This document shows positions 1-7,115 of a stretch of 58,941 nt of DNA, piece after piece (the stretch's first letter is position 1; each line of letters starts with the position of its first letter). Position numbers and translations under genes: made by a program. Source of the stretch: a virus; IMG/VR virus record IMGVR_UViG_3300025276_000037, positions 1 through 58,941 of that record; one strand, written 5' to 3'. A model generated the notes under the pieces. The model was not told where the DNA came from. It did no database searches and saw nothing but the letters and a program-made list of their open reading frames with translations.

Positions 1-1
1 T

Positions 2-40
2 ATGGCCAACACACATCTATTCGCAGCAGACAAAGTATAG
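2..40 (+). CDS. C-terminal tail of an upstream gene cut by the window edge
   Basis: An open frame entering from the left edge ends at the TAG at 38-40, ten bases before the next start. The visible peptide reads MANTHLFAADKV. It is too short to identify. In phages and bacteria, proteins like the downstream VWA/metallopeptidase are usually preceded by a MoxR-type AAA+ ATPase, so this could be the end of that ATPase; this is an inference from context only. The ATG at 2-4 is probably internal rather than a start. Confidence 0.4.
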   Translation: MANTHLFAADKV

Positions 41-49
41 GGAGCTATC

Positions 50-1267
50 ATGTTATCAATAGGCAAAGAACTAACCGCAGACCAACGCTTGCCCAAGGCG
101 CTGGTATCAATTATGCGCAGCGACAGATACGTGGCACTGGCCAGTGTATTGATGTTGGGTGACCGCGTGATCGACAACGGCATGACTAACACCGCCGCTA
201 CTGACGGACGTGACGAGTGGTATAACTCTGACTTCGTTGACACACTGATTGACGCCGAGCTACGTGCGCTTATTATTCACGAGTGTAAGCACAAGATGTA
301 TCGGCACCTTACAACGTGGGCATGGGTGGCTTACAAGTACGGGCACAGTCTGACCAACCAAGCTATGGACTACGTTATCAACCTAGAGATCGTTGACGAG
401 AACCCCGACGATTTCTGCAAGCTACCCGCTTGCGCATTGCTCGACGTCAAGTACCGTGGCATGACTACCGCACAGGTGGCCAAGGCATTACACCAAGACC
501 AACAGCAACAGCCTAGTTCGAATCCCTCTGGTAGTGGTACACCTGACAACAAGTCTGGCGGTGGTATGGACGATCACGACTGGGACGGCGCCAAGGAAAT
601 GACAGCCGACGAGCAAGCCGAGCTAACCAAGGAGATTGACGAGGCTATCCGACAGGGTGCGCTTGCCGCAAGCAAGATGGGCAAGGGTGGTAACACTGAC
701 TTCGGTGACCTACTCAAGCCGCAGGTTGACTGGCGCGAGGCGTTGCGTGAGTTCATAAGTACAACGTGCGCGGGTAACGACTACCAAACGTGGAGAAGCC
801 CGAACCGCAAGTACCTAGGCCATGAGATATACATGCCAACGGGGTACAGTGAGACGGTTGACGAGTTGACTATCGCCATCGACACGTCTGGCTCTATAGG
901 CCGACGTGTTCTCACCAAGTTCATGTCTGAGGTCAAGGCCGTGTGCGATGTAGTCAAGCCCAATACTGTACGCATACTGTACTGGGGTAGTAGCGTAGTA
1001 GCTGACGAGGTATACGAGACACACGAGATACCCGACATACTCAACACGACCAAGCCCGTGGGTGGTGGTGGCACTGACGCAGCGTGTGTACCTGAGTATA
1101 TGCGGGCTACTGGTATCAAGAGTCAAGCTACTATCATGTTGACTGACGGTTACGTATTCGGTGACTGGGGTACGTGGGACAACCCACTACTGTGGTGCAT
1201 CATTGACAACAAACGAGCCGTGCCATCAACAGGCAAGGTATTACATATAAATGGAGGTGACGTATGA
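50..1267 (+). CDS. VWA-domain protein with N-terminal metallopeptidase-like domain (DUF2201-like)
   Basis: 405 residues. The N-terminal part carries an HExxH motif (HECKH, residues 77-81) and a following NxxxDYVIN segment (about 103-111), as in the putative metallopeptidase domain found with VWA-like domains. A low-complexity Gln/Ser/Gly linker (about 150-175) leads to a von Willebrand A domain. Its metal-binding MIDAS site looks intact: DTSGS at 278-282, a GGGGTD threonine near 342 and TDG near 365-367. Families of this shape normally work with a MoxR-type AAA+ ATPase as a chaperone or remodelling pair; the partner would lie left of the window. The role in the phage is unknown. The ATG has a GGGAG-type ribosome site at 40-44. 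The last codons overlap the next gene (ATGA). Confidence 0.82.
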   Translation: MLSIGKELTADQRLPKALVSIMRSDRYVALASVLMLGDRVIDNGMTNTAATDGRDEWYNSDFVDTLIDAELRALIIHECKHKMYRHLTTWAWVAYKYGHSLTNQAMDYVINLEIVDENPDDFCKLPACALLDVKYRGMTTAQVAKALHQDQQQQPSSNPSGSGTPDNKSGGGMDDHDWDGAKEMTADEQAELTKEIDEAIRQGALAASKMGKGGNTDFGDLLKPQVDWREALREFISTTCAGNDYQTWRSPNRKYLGHEIYMPTGYSETVDELTIAIDTSGSIGRRVLTKFMSEVKAVCDVVKPNTVRILYWGSSVVADEVYETHEIPDILNTTKPVGGGGTDAACVPEYMRATGIKSQATIMLTDGYVFGDWGTWDNPLLWCIIDNKRAVPSTGKVLHINGGDV

Positions 1268-1500
1268 GTAACTACCCGTATGACAACAGGGCGGTAGACC
1301 ACAAGTTTATCGTTGACGTGTTCGAGCTTGCATTCGGTAACGGTGCAATCGACAAGGAGTATAGCTACGCTGACGTGTTGACACAACTACGCGAGTTCAG
1401 TGACAAAGCACTGGTGACTGATGGTCATGGTCTGACGCAAGAAGAAGTTGACACGCTACTAGCTAACAAAACAGGAGGTATGTTCCATGAGTATAAATAA
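1264..1500 (+). CDS. Small early protein of unknown function
   Basis: 78 residues, acidic and soluble, with no membrane segment or recognisable motif. It begins at an ATG that overlaps the TGA of the VWA gene (ATGA). A ribosome site (GGAGG at 1252-1256) lies inside the end of that gene. Its own end overlaps the next gene by 14 bases. The tight overlaps place it in the same early operon and suggest translational coupling. The frame is uninterrupted and its codon use matches its neighbours, so I take it as a real gene without an assignable function. Confidence 0.65.
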   Translation: MSNYPYDNRAVDHKFIVDVFELAFGNGAIDKEYSYADVLTQLREFSDKALVTDGHGLTQEEVDTLLANKTGGMFHEYK

Positions 1501-2368
1501 ATTTACCCACCAACGAGTAGACGAGCTAGTAAGACTAGCCGCGAGTGAAAGGTTCGAATCAGGGTCATTAACGTTGCTTAACTTCATGGAGGAGATACAG
1601 AAAAAACTGCGGGGTATACAGTTTGGCCGCATATCGCAGAGAGTGTACGCGTACTACCCTGACGAGTTGTTTGCGCGGGGTTACATTAGCTACAGGGATA
1701 TACGGTATATCCGTGGAACACCAGAAAAGTATACGTACAACGTGTCATCACCGTATATCGAGAACAATAAGACCGATAAGTACAATGCTGACAGGTTCTT
1801 CCGAATGTCGTCTATTAATATAGATACGGCGGTACGTAATGCAGTCAAGTACCTACGTGCGTATACACCTACGGATATTGTACGGGTAACAGTAGGCTTG
1901 GCTAATGACGCACGCGACGAGGTGTCGCATGAGGAACGAACGGACATACGGCAGCTATCTAGCAAGATATGTGGTTTACGTGCAATGGAGAAAAACCTAC
2001 GTAACGAGCTGATGCACTTATACAACGCAGGCCACCAATTCGTTGACCCTGAGTACGGTAGTGCGGTTGCTGAGTACTTTACCAAACATGCTGCGCATAC
2101 CGAGAACGAGAAGACAGGCGTGGACTTTACGTTTGTATTAGTCAAGACAGTCGATGGTAGGCACAGGTTTACGTGTGTAGATATAAACAGGATTAGCTCG
2201 GTAGCGTATGGCGGGGAAGAAAAGCTGGACGCTAACACCCACGTGACGTATGAGTTACCTGATGACGTGTTGTCAAAGGTGTCTGTTCTTACCGTCGGTG
2301 AAGACAATACGTTCCTTGATGGTATTGGCTACAAGTATTGTGACGAGGTGTACTATGTCTATAAGTAG
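1487..2368 (+). CDS. Early protein of unknown function, 293 residues
   Basis: A soluble 293-residue protein with a mixed charged and aromatic composition and no signal peptide or membrane segment. I do not recognise the family. Tyr is frequent in the first 120 residues. The centre contains a helical stretch (about residues 140-185). The start follows a strong site ACAGGAGGT (1471-1479), which is also close to the CsrA target consensus (see findings). It overlaps the previous gene by 14 bases and the next by 14 bases, so it is one cistron in a coupled early series. Confidence 0.7.
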   Translation: MSINKFTHQRVDELVRLAASERFESGSLTLLNFMEEIQKKLRGIQFGRISQRVYAYYPDELFARGYISYRDIRYIRGTPEKYTYNVSSPYIENNKTDKYNADRFFRMSSINIDTAVRNAVKYLRAYTPTDIVRVTVGLANDARDEVSHEERTDIRQLSSKICGLRAMEKNLRNELMHLYNAGHQFVDPEYGSAVAEYFTKHAAHTENEKTGVDFTFVLVKTVDGRHRFTCVDINRISSVAYGGEEKLDANTHVTYELPDDVLSKVSVLTVGEDNTFLDGIGYKYCDEVYYVYK

Positions 2369-2645
2369 ATTGTTCGACAACTGTGTCTACAGTGATGTTT
2401 TCCTGCGCACCGCTTCGTTTAATGGTGTCATGATTAATAAAGGACGAGTCGATGTAACGTGTATTGGTATGGGATGTGTTGATTCCACACTATATGACGT
2501 ATATGATACCGTCGATGACATGCCAGTATGGGCGCAAGAACGAATCGCTATGCTTATGGTATGTAAAGACGGGCAGACCATAAACCATATTGGTAGGCGC
2601 GTTGACGCTAGCACGTTTTGGTTATTCTCAATGGGGGGAGAATGA
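2355..2645 (+). CDS. Small early protein of unknown function
   Basis: 96 residues starting MSISRLFDNC. The open frame extends upstream to 2250, but that extension lies entirely inside the preceding gene. ATG 2355 repeats the 14-base overlap seen at the previous junction, so I choose it. Contains two Cys-containing beta-like segments (DVTCIGMGCVDS). No family recognised. It ends in a TGA that overlaps the ATG of the next gene. Confidence 0.6.
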   Translation: MSISRLFDNCVYSDVFLRTASFNGVMINKGRVDVTCIGMGCVDSTLYDVYDTVDDMPVWAQERIAMLMVCKDGQTINHIGRRVDASTFWLFSMGGE

Positions 2646-2809
2646 ATAAAATAATAATACCTGATGCCGCTATACGCGAGTACAACAAAAAGTACGGCCA
2701 ATACCTACCCAAACCTGTTAGTACAATGCCGCCTCCGATTGATGAGGACGCTATGTACATGCAAGCTATGGGGCTAACACAATCAAACCAAGGAGAAGAA
2801 GATGTTTAA
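2642..2809 (+). CDS. Short early protein of unknown function
   Basis: 55 residues starting MNKIIIPDAA. A longer frame begins at 2618, but ATG 2642 follows a purine-rich GGGGGGAG site (2634-2641) and overlaps the preceding TGA (ATGA), so it is the likelier start. It contains a Pro-rich middle (PKPVSTMPPP) and an acidic end. No known domain. It overlaps the next gene by 8 bases. Confidence 0.55.
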   Translation: MNKIIIPDAAIREYNKKYGQYLPKPVSTMPPPIDEDAMYMQAMGLTQSNQGEEDV

Positions 2810-3149
2810 CAAACTAAACTCAGCAGCACTAATTATCACAGCAGGACTACTTGTGGGGACTGGTATCAGCAGCACCGCACACGCGCTTACCGCAGAACAA
2901 TTTAAAGAGTTAGCAGATGGGACTTACCGAAACGCTACTACCATGTACCTTGGTGGGGTGAACGATGCCGTGAGGATTTTTAATACGTGGTCGTCGGACG
3001 AAGACTGCGCAAAGTGGAAAGTGTTATCGCCAAACCAAATCATGGCAGCGTTTGAAGCCCACTATGATGATATGGAAGATAAACAGCAACTCATAGCTGT
3101 GTGGGCGTTTTCGTACTCACTTAAAAACGGTGGGTGCGCTGATGAATGA
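2802..3149 (+). CDS. Secreted Rap1a/Tai-like protein
   Basis: 115 residues with a clear Sec signal peptide: a Lys near the start, a hydrophobic core at about 8-22 and an AHA-type cleavage site near residue 28. The mature part has the pattern I associate with the Rap1a/Tai family: YLGGVNDA, a Cys, SPNQIMAAFEAHYDD, a helix and a final Cys (GGC). The two Cys (in DEDC and GGC) could form a disulfide in the periplasm. Rap1a/Tai proteins are known as immunity proteins against type VI amidase effectors and as general periplasmic domains. A phage early gene of this type could modify the envelope or protect it, but that is inference. A ribosome site AAGGAG lies at 2791-2796. Confidence 0.7.
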   Translation: MFNKLNSAALIITAGLLVGTGISSTAHALTAEQFKELADGTYRNATTMYLGGVNDAVRIFNTWSSDEDCAKWKVLSPNQIMAAFEAHYDDMEDKQQLIAVWAFSYSLKNGGCADE

Positions 3150-3234
3150 ACAATGGGATTGGGTGGACTTTGGATTGTTCGTGTTGATATTGGGTGCGGC
3201 GAGCCAAATAATGCGCCACATAATGGGGGTATAG
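3142..3234 (+). CDS. 30-residue probable membrane peptide
   Basis: A small frame starting with the ATG that overlaps the stop of the Rap1a/Tai-like gene (8 bases) and ending in TAG at 3232-3234, one base before the next ATG. The peptide starts MNEQWDWVDF and continues with a hydrophobic stretch GLFVLILGAA, so it may be a single-pass membrane peptide. Its support is the exact fit between two neighbouring genes and the amphipathic Trp-containing start. There is no homology evidence. Confidence 0.45.
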   Translation: MNEQWDWVDFGLFVLILGAASQIMRHIMGV

Positions 3235-3235
3235 T

Positions 3236-3373
3236 ATGACAGACGTAATTGACGTGGCTGACCAGCTAGCCCGTGCAGCAACCGCCGCAGAACGTATAGC
3301 TGACGCTATAGAAGAATTACTTGAGATGATAAAGGAGGAACGTAATGGCGATGACCCCAGAGAAGAAAGTTAA
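3236..3373 (+). CDS. 45-residue helical protein
   Basis: Starts with ATG at 3236, directly after the preceding stop, and ends in TAA at 3371-3373 inside the next gene. It is rich in Ala, Glu and Asp (MTDVIDVADQLARAATAAER and onward) and likely forms one long amphipathic helix, perhaps dimerising. The frame fills an otherwise empty stretch and overlaps the VRR-NUC gene by 29 bases. Function unknown. Confidence 0.5.
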   Translation: MTDVIDVADQLARAATAAERIADAIEELLEMIKEERNGDDPREES

Positions 3374-3668
3374 GGTGACTATAACTAAGCAGCTAGACTC
3401 GTTAGGGTGTTACTACTTTTTCCCAGCTACAGGTGGCTACGGTTCAAGTGGTGTGCCGGATATAGTCGGGTGCTACAAAGGCAAGTTCTTTGGCATAGAA
3501 TGTAAAGCGGGTAAGGGTAAGACAACCTTACTGCAAGACATGCACCTGAGTAGGATAGCTATTGCAGGTGGGATAGCTGAGGTCGTGAATGAGGAGAACA
3601 TGCACGACATTGTGAACATACTTAATGGGGCAGCTAGTGACCCAAGACAACTAGTTTTAGACTTATAA
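3345..3668 (+). CDS. VRR-NUC domain nuclease
   Basis: 107 residues, a minimal stand-alone VRR-NUC (PD-(D/E)xK superfamily) domain. Visible signature: GVPDIVGCYKGKFFGIECK, where PD and the ExK (IECK) supply the metal-binding core, followed by the conserved Q in LLQDMHL. Such domains act as structure-specific nucleases, for example in Holliday-junction or branched DNA processing, and are common in phage replication blocks. It lies just upstream of the DNA polymerase gene. A strong site AAAGGAGG (3331-3338) precedes the ATG. The stop is close to the next ribosome site. Confidence 0.88.
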   Translation: MAMTPEKKVKVTITKQLDSLGCYYFFPATGGYGSSGVPDIVGCYKGKFFGIECKAGKGKTTLLQDMHLSRIAIAGGIAEVVNEENMHDIVNILNGAASDPRQLVLDL

Positions 3669-3686
3669 AATCCTGTGGAGGGAATT

Positions 3687-4016
3687 ATGGCTAAGAACAA
3701 GAAATCTCGTAAGCGAGTACCCACTTACTTGAAGTCACCACCACCCGTTGTGGTAGACCTAACAACATCGCTTCCCCCGGAATCCATAAAGGTCGGTGTG
3801 AGTGATGGCAGCACAGCGAGTTACTACGAGTTACCCGACAAGGCTACAGAGCTACAGCACCTTATCATGTACAAAGATATGAACTCGCAAATGGGTGAGA
3901 TATTCCGTTCGTGTTACAGGTACGGAGAAGCGTCACACAGTGGTAAGCTACGTGATGCAAAGAAGATTAAATTCTACATAGACGCGGAGATAGAGAGACT
4001 AGAAAAATGGACTTAA
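3687..4016 (+). CDS. DUF3310-like phage protein
   Basis: 109 residues from ATG 3687, chosen over a GTG at 3675 because GTGGAGGGA (3675-3683) is the ribosome site. The first 35 residues are basic and Pro-rich. The C-terminal half (ELQHLIMYKDMNSQMGEIFR, then LRDAKKIKFYIDAEIERL) matches the general pattern of DUF3310, small phage proteins named for similarity to a putative nucleotide kinase. The match is by pattern, so the family call is tentative. It overlaps the polymerase gene by 10 bases. Confidence 0.6.
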   Translation: MAKNKKSRKRVPTYLKSPPPVVVDLTTSLPPESIKVGVSDGSTASYYELPDKATELQHLIMYKDMNSQMGEIFRSCYRYGEASHSGKLRDAKKIKFYIDAEIERLEKWT

Positions 4017-5842
4017 TAACTATAGATTTTGAGACGTATTACGATAAGGATTACTCACTACGTAAGATTACTACAGAAGAATACATTCGTGACGACAGGT
4101 TTGAGGTTATTGGACTTGCGGTCAAAGTTAATAACGATATTACAGAGTGGGCAAGCGGCTCACACGAGGAGATATATGAATACTTACATACGTTCGATTG
4201 GGCGAATAGTATGGTTGTTGGTCACAATAACCTGTTCGACGGTGCTATTCTCGGCTGGCATTTTGATATTCATCCCAAGTTGTTTGGCTGTACTTTGTGT
4301 ATCGCCCGTGCTCTTCACGGGGTTGAAGTTGGTGGGTCTCTCGCGGCGGTTGCTAAAAGGTATAGTGTTGGGGCCAAGGGAACCGAAGTTCTCGACGCAA
4401 TCGGAAAGAGACGTGAGGACTTTTCTGCGCAGGAGTTAGACGCTTACAGTGACTACTGTATCAATGACGTAGACTTGTGCTATGAGTTGTTCAAGTTGAT
4501 GGGTAAGTCGTTTCCCAAGAAAGAGATACACCTTATAGACCGTACGCTGCGCATGTTTATAGAGCCTATCTTAGAATTAGACAAGGAGTTGTTAGCAGAC
4601 CACCTTGTTGATGTCAAGAGACGCAAACAATCTTTGCTGGATGCCACTGGTGTAGATAAGAAAGACCTGATGAGTAACCCTAAGTTCGCCGCATTGCTTG
4701 AGGCAGAGGGGGTTGATGTACCCATGAAAGAAAGCCTCACCACTGGCAAGCAGACGTATGCGTTCGCCAAGACCGATGCAGGGTTTAAGGCGTTAGGGCA
4801 GCACGAAAACCTACACGTACAGGCACTTGTAGCTGCACGGCTAGGCACAAAATCTACGTTAGAGGAAACACGCACGCAGAGGTTTATAGACATAGCAGGG
4901 CGTGGCGCACTACCCGTACCTATCAGGTACTACGCAGCTCACACAGGTAGGTGGGGCGGTGATGACAAGATCAACATGCAGAACCTACCTAGCCGTGGTG
5001 TCGATGGTAAGAAGCTAAAGAAAAGTATCAGAGCACCGGCGGGCTACATGCTAGTCGATTGTGATTCGTCACAGATTGAGGCACGTGTACTTGCATGGTT
5101 AGCGAATCAGCAAGACCTAGTAGATGCGTTCGACAAGGGTGAAGATGTTTACAAACACATGGCGTCTGACATATACGGTGTAGCAGTAGAAGACGTTACC
5201 AAGGAACAACGGTTCGTCGGTAAGACAGCTATCCTAGGTGCAGGGTACGGTATGGGTGCGCAGCGTTTCAAAGAACAGCTCAAGGCACAGTCAGGTGTTG
5301 TCATATCACTTGATGAGTCGCGCCGTATCATAAACGTATACCGAGATAAGAATTGGAAGATCACACACTTCTGGCGAGCATGTCAGAACATGTTGGTAGA
5401 GATGTCTCGTAATTCACGCGGCTCCTTCGGGTTCTTGAACACAGTCAAATTTACTACCACAGGTTTAGATGGGCGGGTACACCTACCCAATGGGCTATAC
5501 ATGAGGTACGACAATTTGGATTACGAACAGGGTGAGCGTGGGCCAGAGTTTAACTACATGACACGTAAAGGCCGAAACCGTATCTATGGTGGAAAGGTAA
5601 CAGAGAACATATGCCAAGCCTTGGCACGTATAATTATAGGCGAGCAGTTGTTGCTTATATCTAAGAAGTATAAGGTGACCATGACAGTGCATGATAGTAT
5701 CGTGTGCGCTGTACCGAAGAAAGAAGTTAAGCAGGGACAAGCATACATAGAGCAGTGTATGCGGTACGTACCTACGTGGTGCAAAGGTATGCCACTTGAT
5801 TGCGAGAGTGGTTTTGATAAAACGTATGGAGGGTGTGAGTGA
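4007..5842 (+). CDS. polA: Family A DNA polymerase with 3'-5' exonuclease domain
   Basis: 611 residues; replicates the phage genome. The N-terminal DnaQ-like proofreading domain has DFET (residues 7-10), a GHNNLFD motif near 73-79 and a YCINDVD motif near 150. The polymerase domain shows motif A (DCDSSQIEAR, D353 and E358), motif B (K406 in VGKTAILGAGYG) and motif C (VHDS, H562-D563-S564). Motif C usually reads HDE, so Ser replaces Glu, while the catalytic Asp is kept. There is no 5'-3' exonuclease domain, as is normal for phage enzymes. The start overlaps the upstream gene and the stop overlaps the next ATG (TGATG), so the cluster is translationally coupled. Confidence 0.95.
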   Translation: MDLITIDFETYYDKDYSLRKITTEEYIRDDRFEVIGLAVKVNNDITEWASGSHEEIYEYLHTFDWANSMVVGHNNLFDGAILGWHFDIHPKLFGCTLCIARALHGVEVGGSLAAVAKRYSVGAKGTEVLDAIGKRREDFSAQELDAYSDYCINDVDLCYELFKLMGKSFPKKEIHLIDRTLRMFIEPILELDKELLADHLVDVKRRKQSLLDATGVDKKDLMSNPKFAALLEAEGVDVPMKESLTTGKQTYAFAKTDAGFKALGQHENLHVQALVAARLGTKSTLEETRTQRFIDIAGRGALPVPIRYYAAHTGRWGGDDKINMQNLPSRGVDGKKLKKSIRAPAGYMLVDCDSSQIEARVLAWLANQQDLVDAFDKGEDVYKHMASDIYGVAVEDVTKEQRFVGKTAILGAGYGMGAQRFKEQLKAQSGVVISLDESRRIINVYRDKNWKITHFWRACQNMLVEMSRNSRGSFGFLNTVKFTTTGLDGRVHLPNGLYMRYDNLDYEQGERGPEFNYMTRKGRNRIYGGKVTENICQALARIIIGEQLLLISKKYKVTMTVHDSIVCAVPKKEVKQGQAYIEQCMRYVPTWCKGMPLDCESGFDKTYGGCE

Positions 5843-5973
5843 TGGAAGATTATTTCAACTGCGGGTATTGTAAGGAGCTGGTATCAGATGAGCCGCTACC
5901 ATACGAACCAACGTGTAACATTTGCCAAAAAGAAATAGACGCAGACGACCAACAAGGAGAGCAGCAATGCTGA
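5842..5973 (+). CDS. Small two-CxxC zinc-finger protein
   Basis: 43 residues between the polymerase and csrA genes. The start ATG overlaps the polymerase stop and the TGA at 5971-5973 overlaps the csrA start. The peptide contains two CxxC pairs (CGYC at 7-10 and CNIC at 25-28) spaced as in a zinc ribbon, with an acidic Gln-rich tail. The fit of both ends and the four Cys support a real gene. It probably binds zinc and perhaps nucleic acid; the target is unknown. Confidence 0.7.
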   Translation: MEDYFNCGYCKELVSDEPLPYEPTCNICQKEIDADDQQGEQQC

Positions 5974-6152
5974 TACTAACAAGAAAGAAAGACCAAGCAA
6001 TTATCATAGACGGTGACATCGAAGTACGGGTGTTAGAAATAAACAAGTATGGGCAGGTAAAGTTAGGCATCAACGCACCTAACGAGGTTACCGTACACCG
6101 CGAGGAAATCCACGAGAAGATAAAAGCTAGTGGGGTGGAACGTGAGAGATAA
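5967..6152 (+). CDS. csrA: CsrA-family translational regulator encoded by the phage
   Basis: 61 residues, the normal CsrA length, starting MLILTRKKDQ. A frame reaches upstream to 5922 but only adds an unrelated Arg-rich stretch, while ATG 5967 has an AAGGAG site (5955-5960) and gives the exact family start. RNA-contact residues are present: L4 and R6 in strand 1 and the NAPNEVTVHREEI block with R45 (R44 in E. coli), with one extra residue in a loop. CsrA dimers bind GGA in mRNA leaders and block or alter translation. The site ACAAGGA (5952-5958) in its own leader suggests autoregulation. It could redirect host metabolism or time phage translation. Confidence 0.93.
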   Translation: MLILTRKKDQAIIIDGDIEVRVLEINKYGQVKLGINAPNEVTVHREEIHEKIKASGVERER

Positions 6153-6444
6153 AGTGTTTAAGCCCGTAGACTTTACCGATAGAGGCACCGCTTACGTTAA
6201 GCATCATAATAAAATGATGGGCAACGCAGCGCGGTATATGACTAACACGCCATGCCCTAAATGTGGTGGGTATCAAAGACGTTACGCTAAAGGCAGAAAA
6301 GATACCGTTTCGTCTGCTTGCACTAGCTGCGCTTCCACTGATAGAACTGTAAAAAATTCAGGTAAATTTACTTCTATAAGTGTAGAGCAGCGGCGAGCAA
6401 TAGAAGACCACCAACACCGGAACGATGAGGATTACTTATTGTGA
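6130..6444 (+). CDS. Small zinc-ribbon protein
   Basis: Up to 104 residues. The start is uncertain: GTG 6130 or GTG 6142 (VRDKVFKP); both lie within the end of csrA in another frame. A four-Cys zinc ribbon is visible (CPKCGG and, about 20 residues later, CTSC). The C-terminal part is charged and helical (ISVEQRRAIEDHQHRNDEDY). It is probably a small DNA- or RNA-binding protein. The TGA overlaps the GTG start of the next gene. I do not recognise a named family. Confidence 0.62.
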   Translation: MGWNVRDKVFKPVDFTDRGTAYVKHHNKMMGNAARYMTNTPCPKCGGYQRRYAKGRKDTVSSACTSCASTDRTVKNSGKFTSISVEQRRAIEDHQHRNDEDYLL

Positions 6445-7115
6445 GCATAGCACCGTGGTCGTTTAGTAAACTTAAAGCATTCGAGACATGCCCTAAGCAG
6501 TTTTACCATGTGAAGATATTGAAAGAATATCCGCAGAAAGAAACTGACGCCATGCGCTACGGCACTGACGTACACCTTGCATGTGAGGAGTATATACGTG
6601 ACAACAAGCCACTACCTAAGAAGTACGACTACTGCAAACCCTCACTCGATGCGCTTAACCGTATCCAAGGGGAGAAGCTGTGCGAGTATGAGCTAGGGCT
6701 AACAGCTAACCTAGAGCCATGTGGGTTCAGAGATGACGATGTATGGTTCAGAGGTATAGCCGATCTAATTATAGTAGACCATGATAAGAAGTTAGCGTGG
6801 GTTGTGGACTACAAGACAGGTAAGTCGGCACGGTACGCAGACAAGGGGCAGCTAGAACTTATGGCTTTAGCAGTGTGGAAACACTTTCCAGAAATAGAGG
6901 TAGTTAAGGGCGGCCTATTGTTTGTCGTGTCTAAAGACCTTATCAGGAGTAAGTACACCCGAGCTGACGACCAACGGGCTTTAACCGAGAAGTACATAGG
7001 TAAGTATAAACAAATGGTGATCGCATCTGATAACAACGTGTGGAACGCTAACCCAAGTGGGTTGTGCCGAGCATGGTGTGACGTATTAGAATGTCCACAT
7101 AACGGGAGAGGGTAA
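6441..7115 (+). CDS. Cas4/RecB-like PD-(D/E)xK nuclease with probable Fe-S cluster
   Basis: 224 residues, starting at GTG 6441 (SIAPWSFSKLKAFETCPKQF is the typical family opening). Nuclease motifs are H45 (YGTDVH), D108 (GIAD), D123-x-K125 (VDYKTGK) and Q137. Cys17 at the start and C209, C213 and C218 near the end are placed as in Cas4, AddB and Dna2 enzymes that hold a 4Fe-4S cluster. Such enzymes are usually 5'-3' exonucleases; here it likely processes DNA ends during replication, recombination or host DNA breakdown. It sits between regulator and helicase genes, with no CRISPR genes nearby, so a CRISPR role is unlikely. Confidence 0.88.
   Translation: MSIAPWSFSKLKAFETCPKQFYHVKILKEYPQKETDAMRYGTDVHLACEEYIRDNKPLPKKYDYCKPSLDALNRIQGEKLCEYELGLTANLEPCGFRDDDVWFRGIADLIIVDHDKKLAWVVDYKTGKSARYADKGQLELMALAVWKHFPEIEVVKGGLLFVVSKDLIRSKYTRADDQRALTEKYIGKYKQMVIASDNNVWNANPSGLCRAWCDVLECPHNGRG

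Noticed and set aside
370-2701. Minus-strand frames within the early block
   Set aside because: They overlap recognisable plus-strand genes and have no ribosome sites or family patterns.
6441-7115. Cas4 as part of a CRISPR system
   Set aside because: No cas1, cas2 or repeats nearby; such nucleases are common in phage replication blocks.
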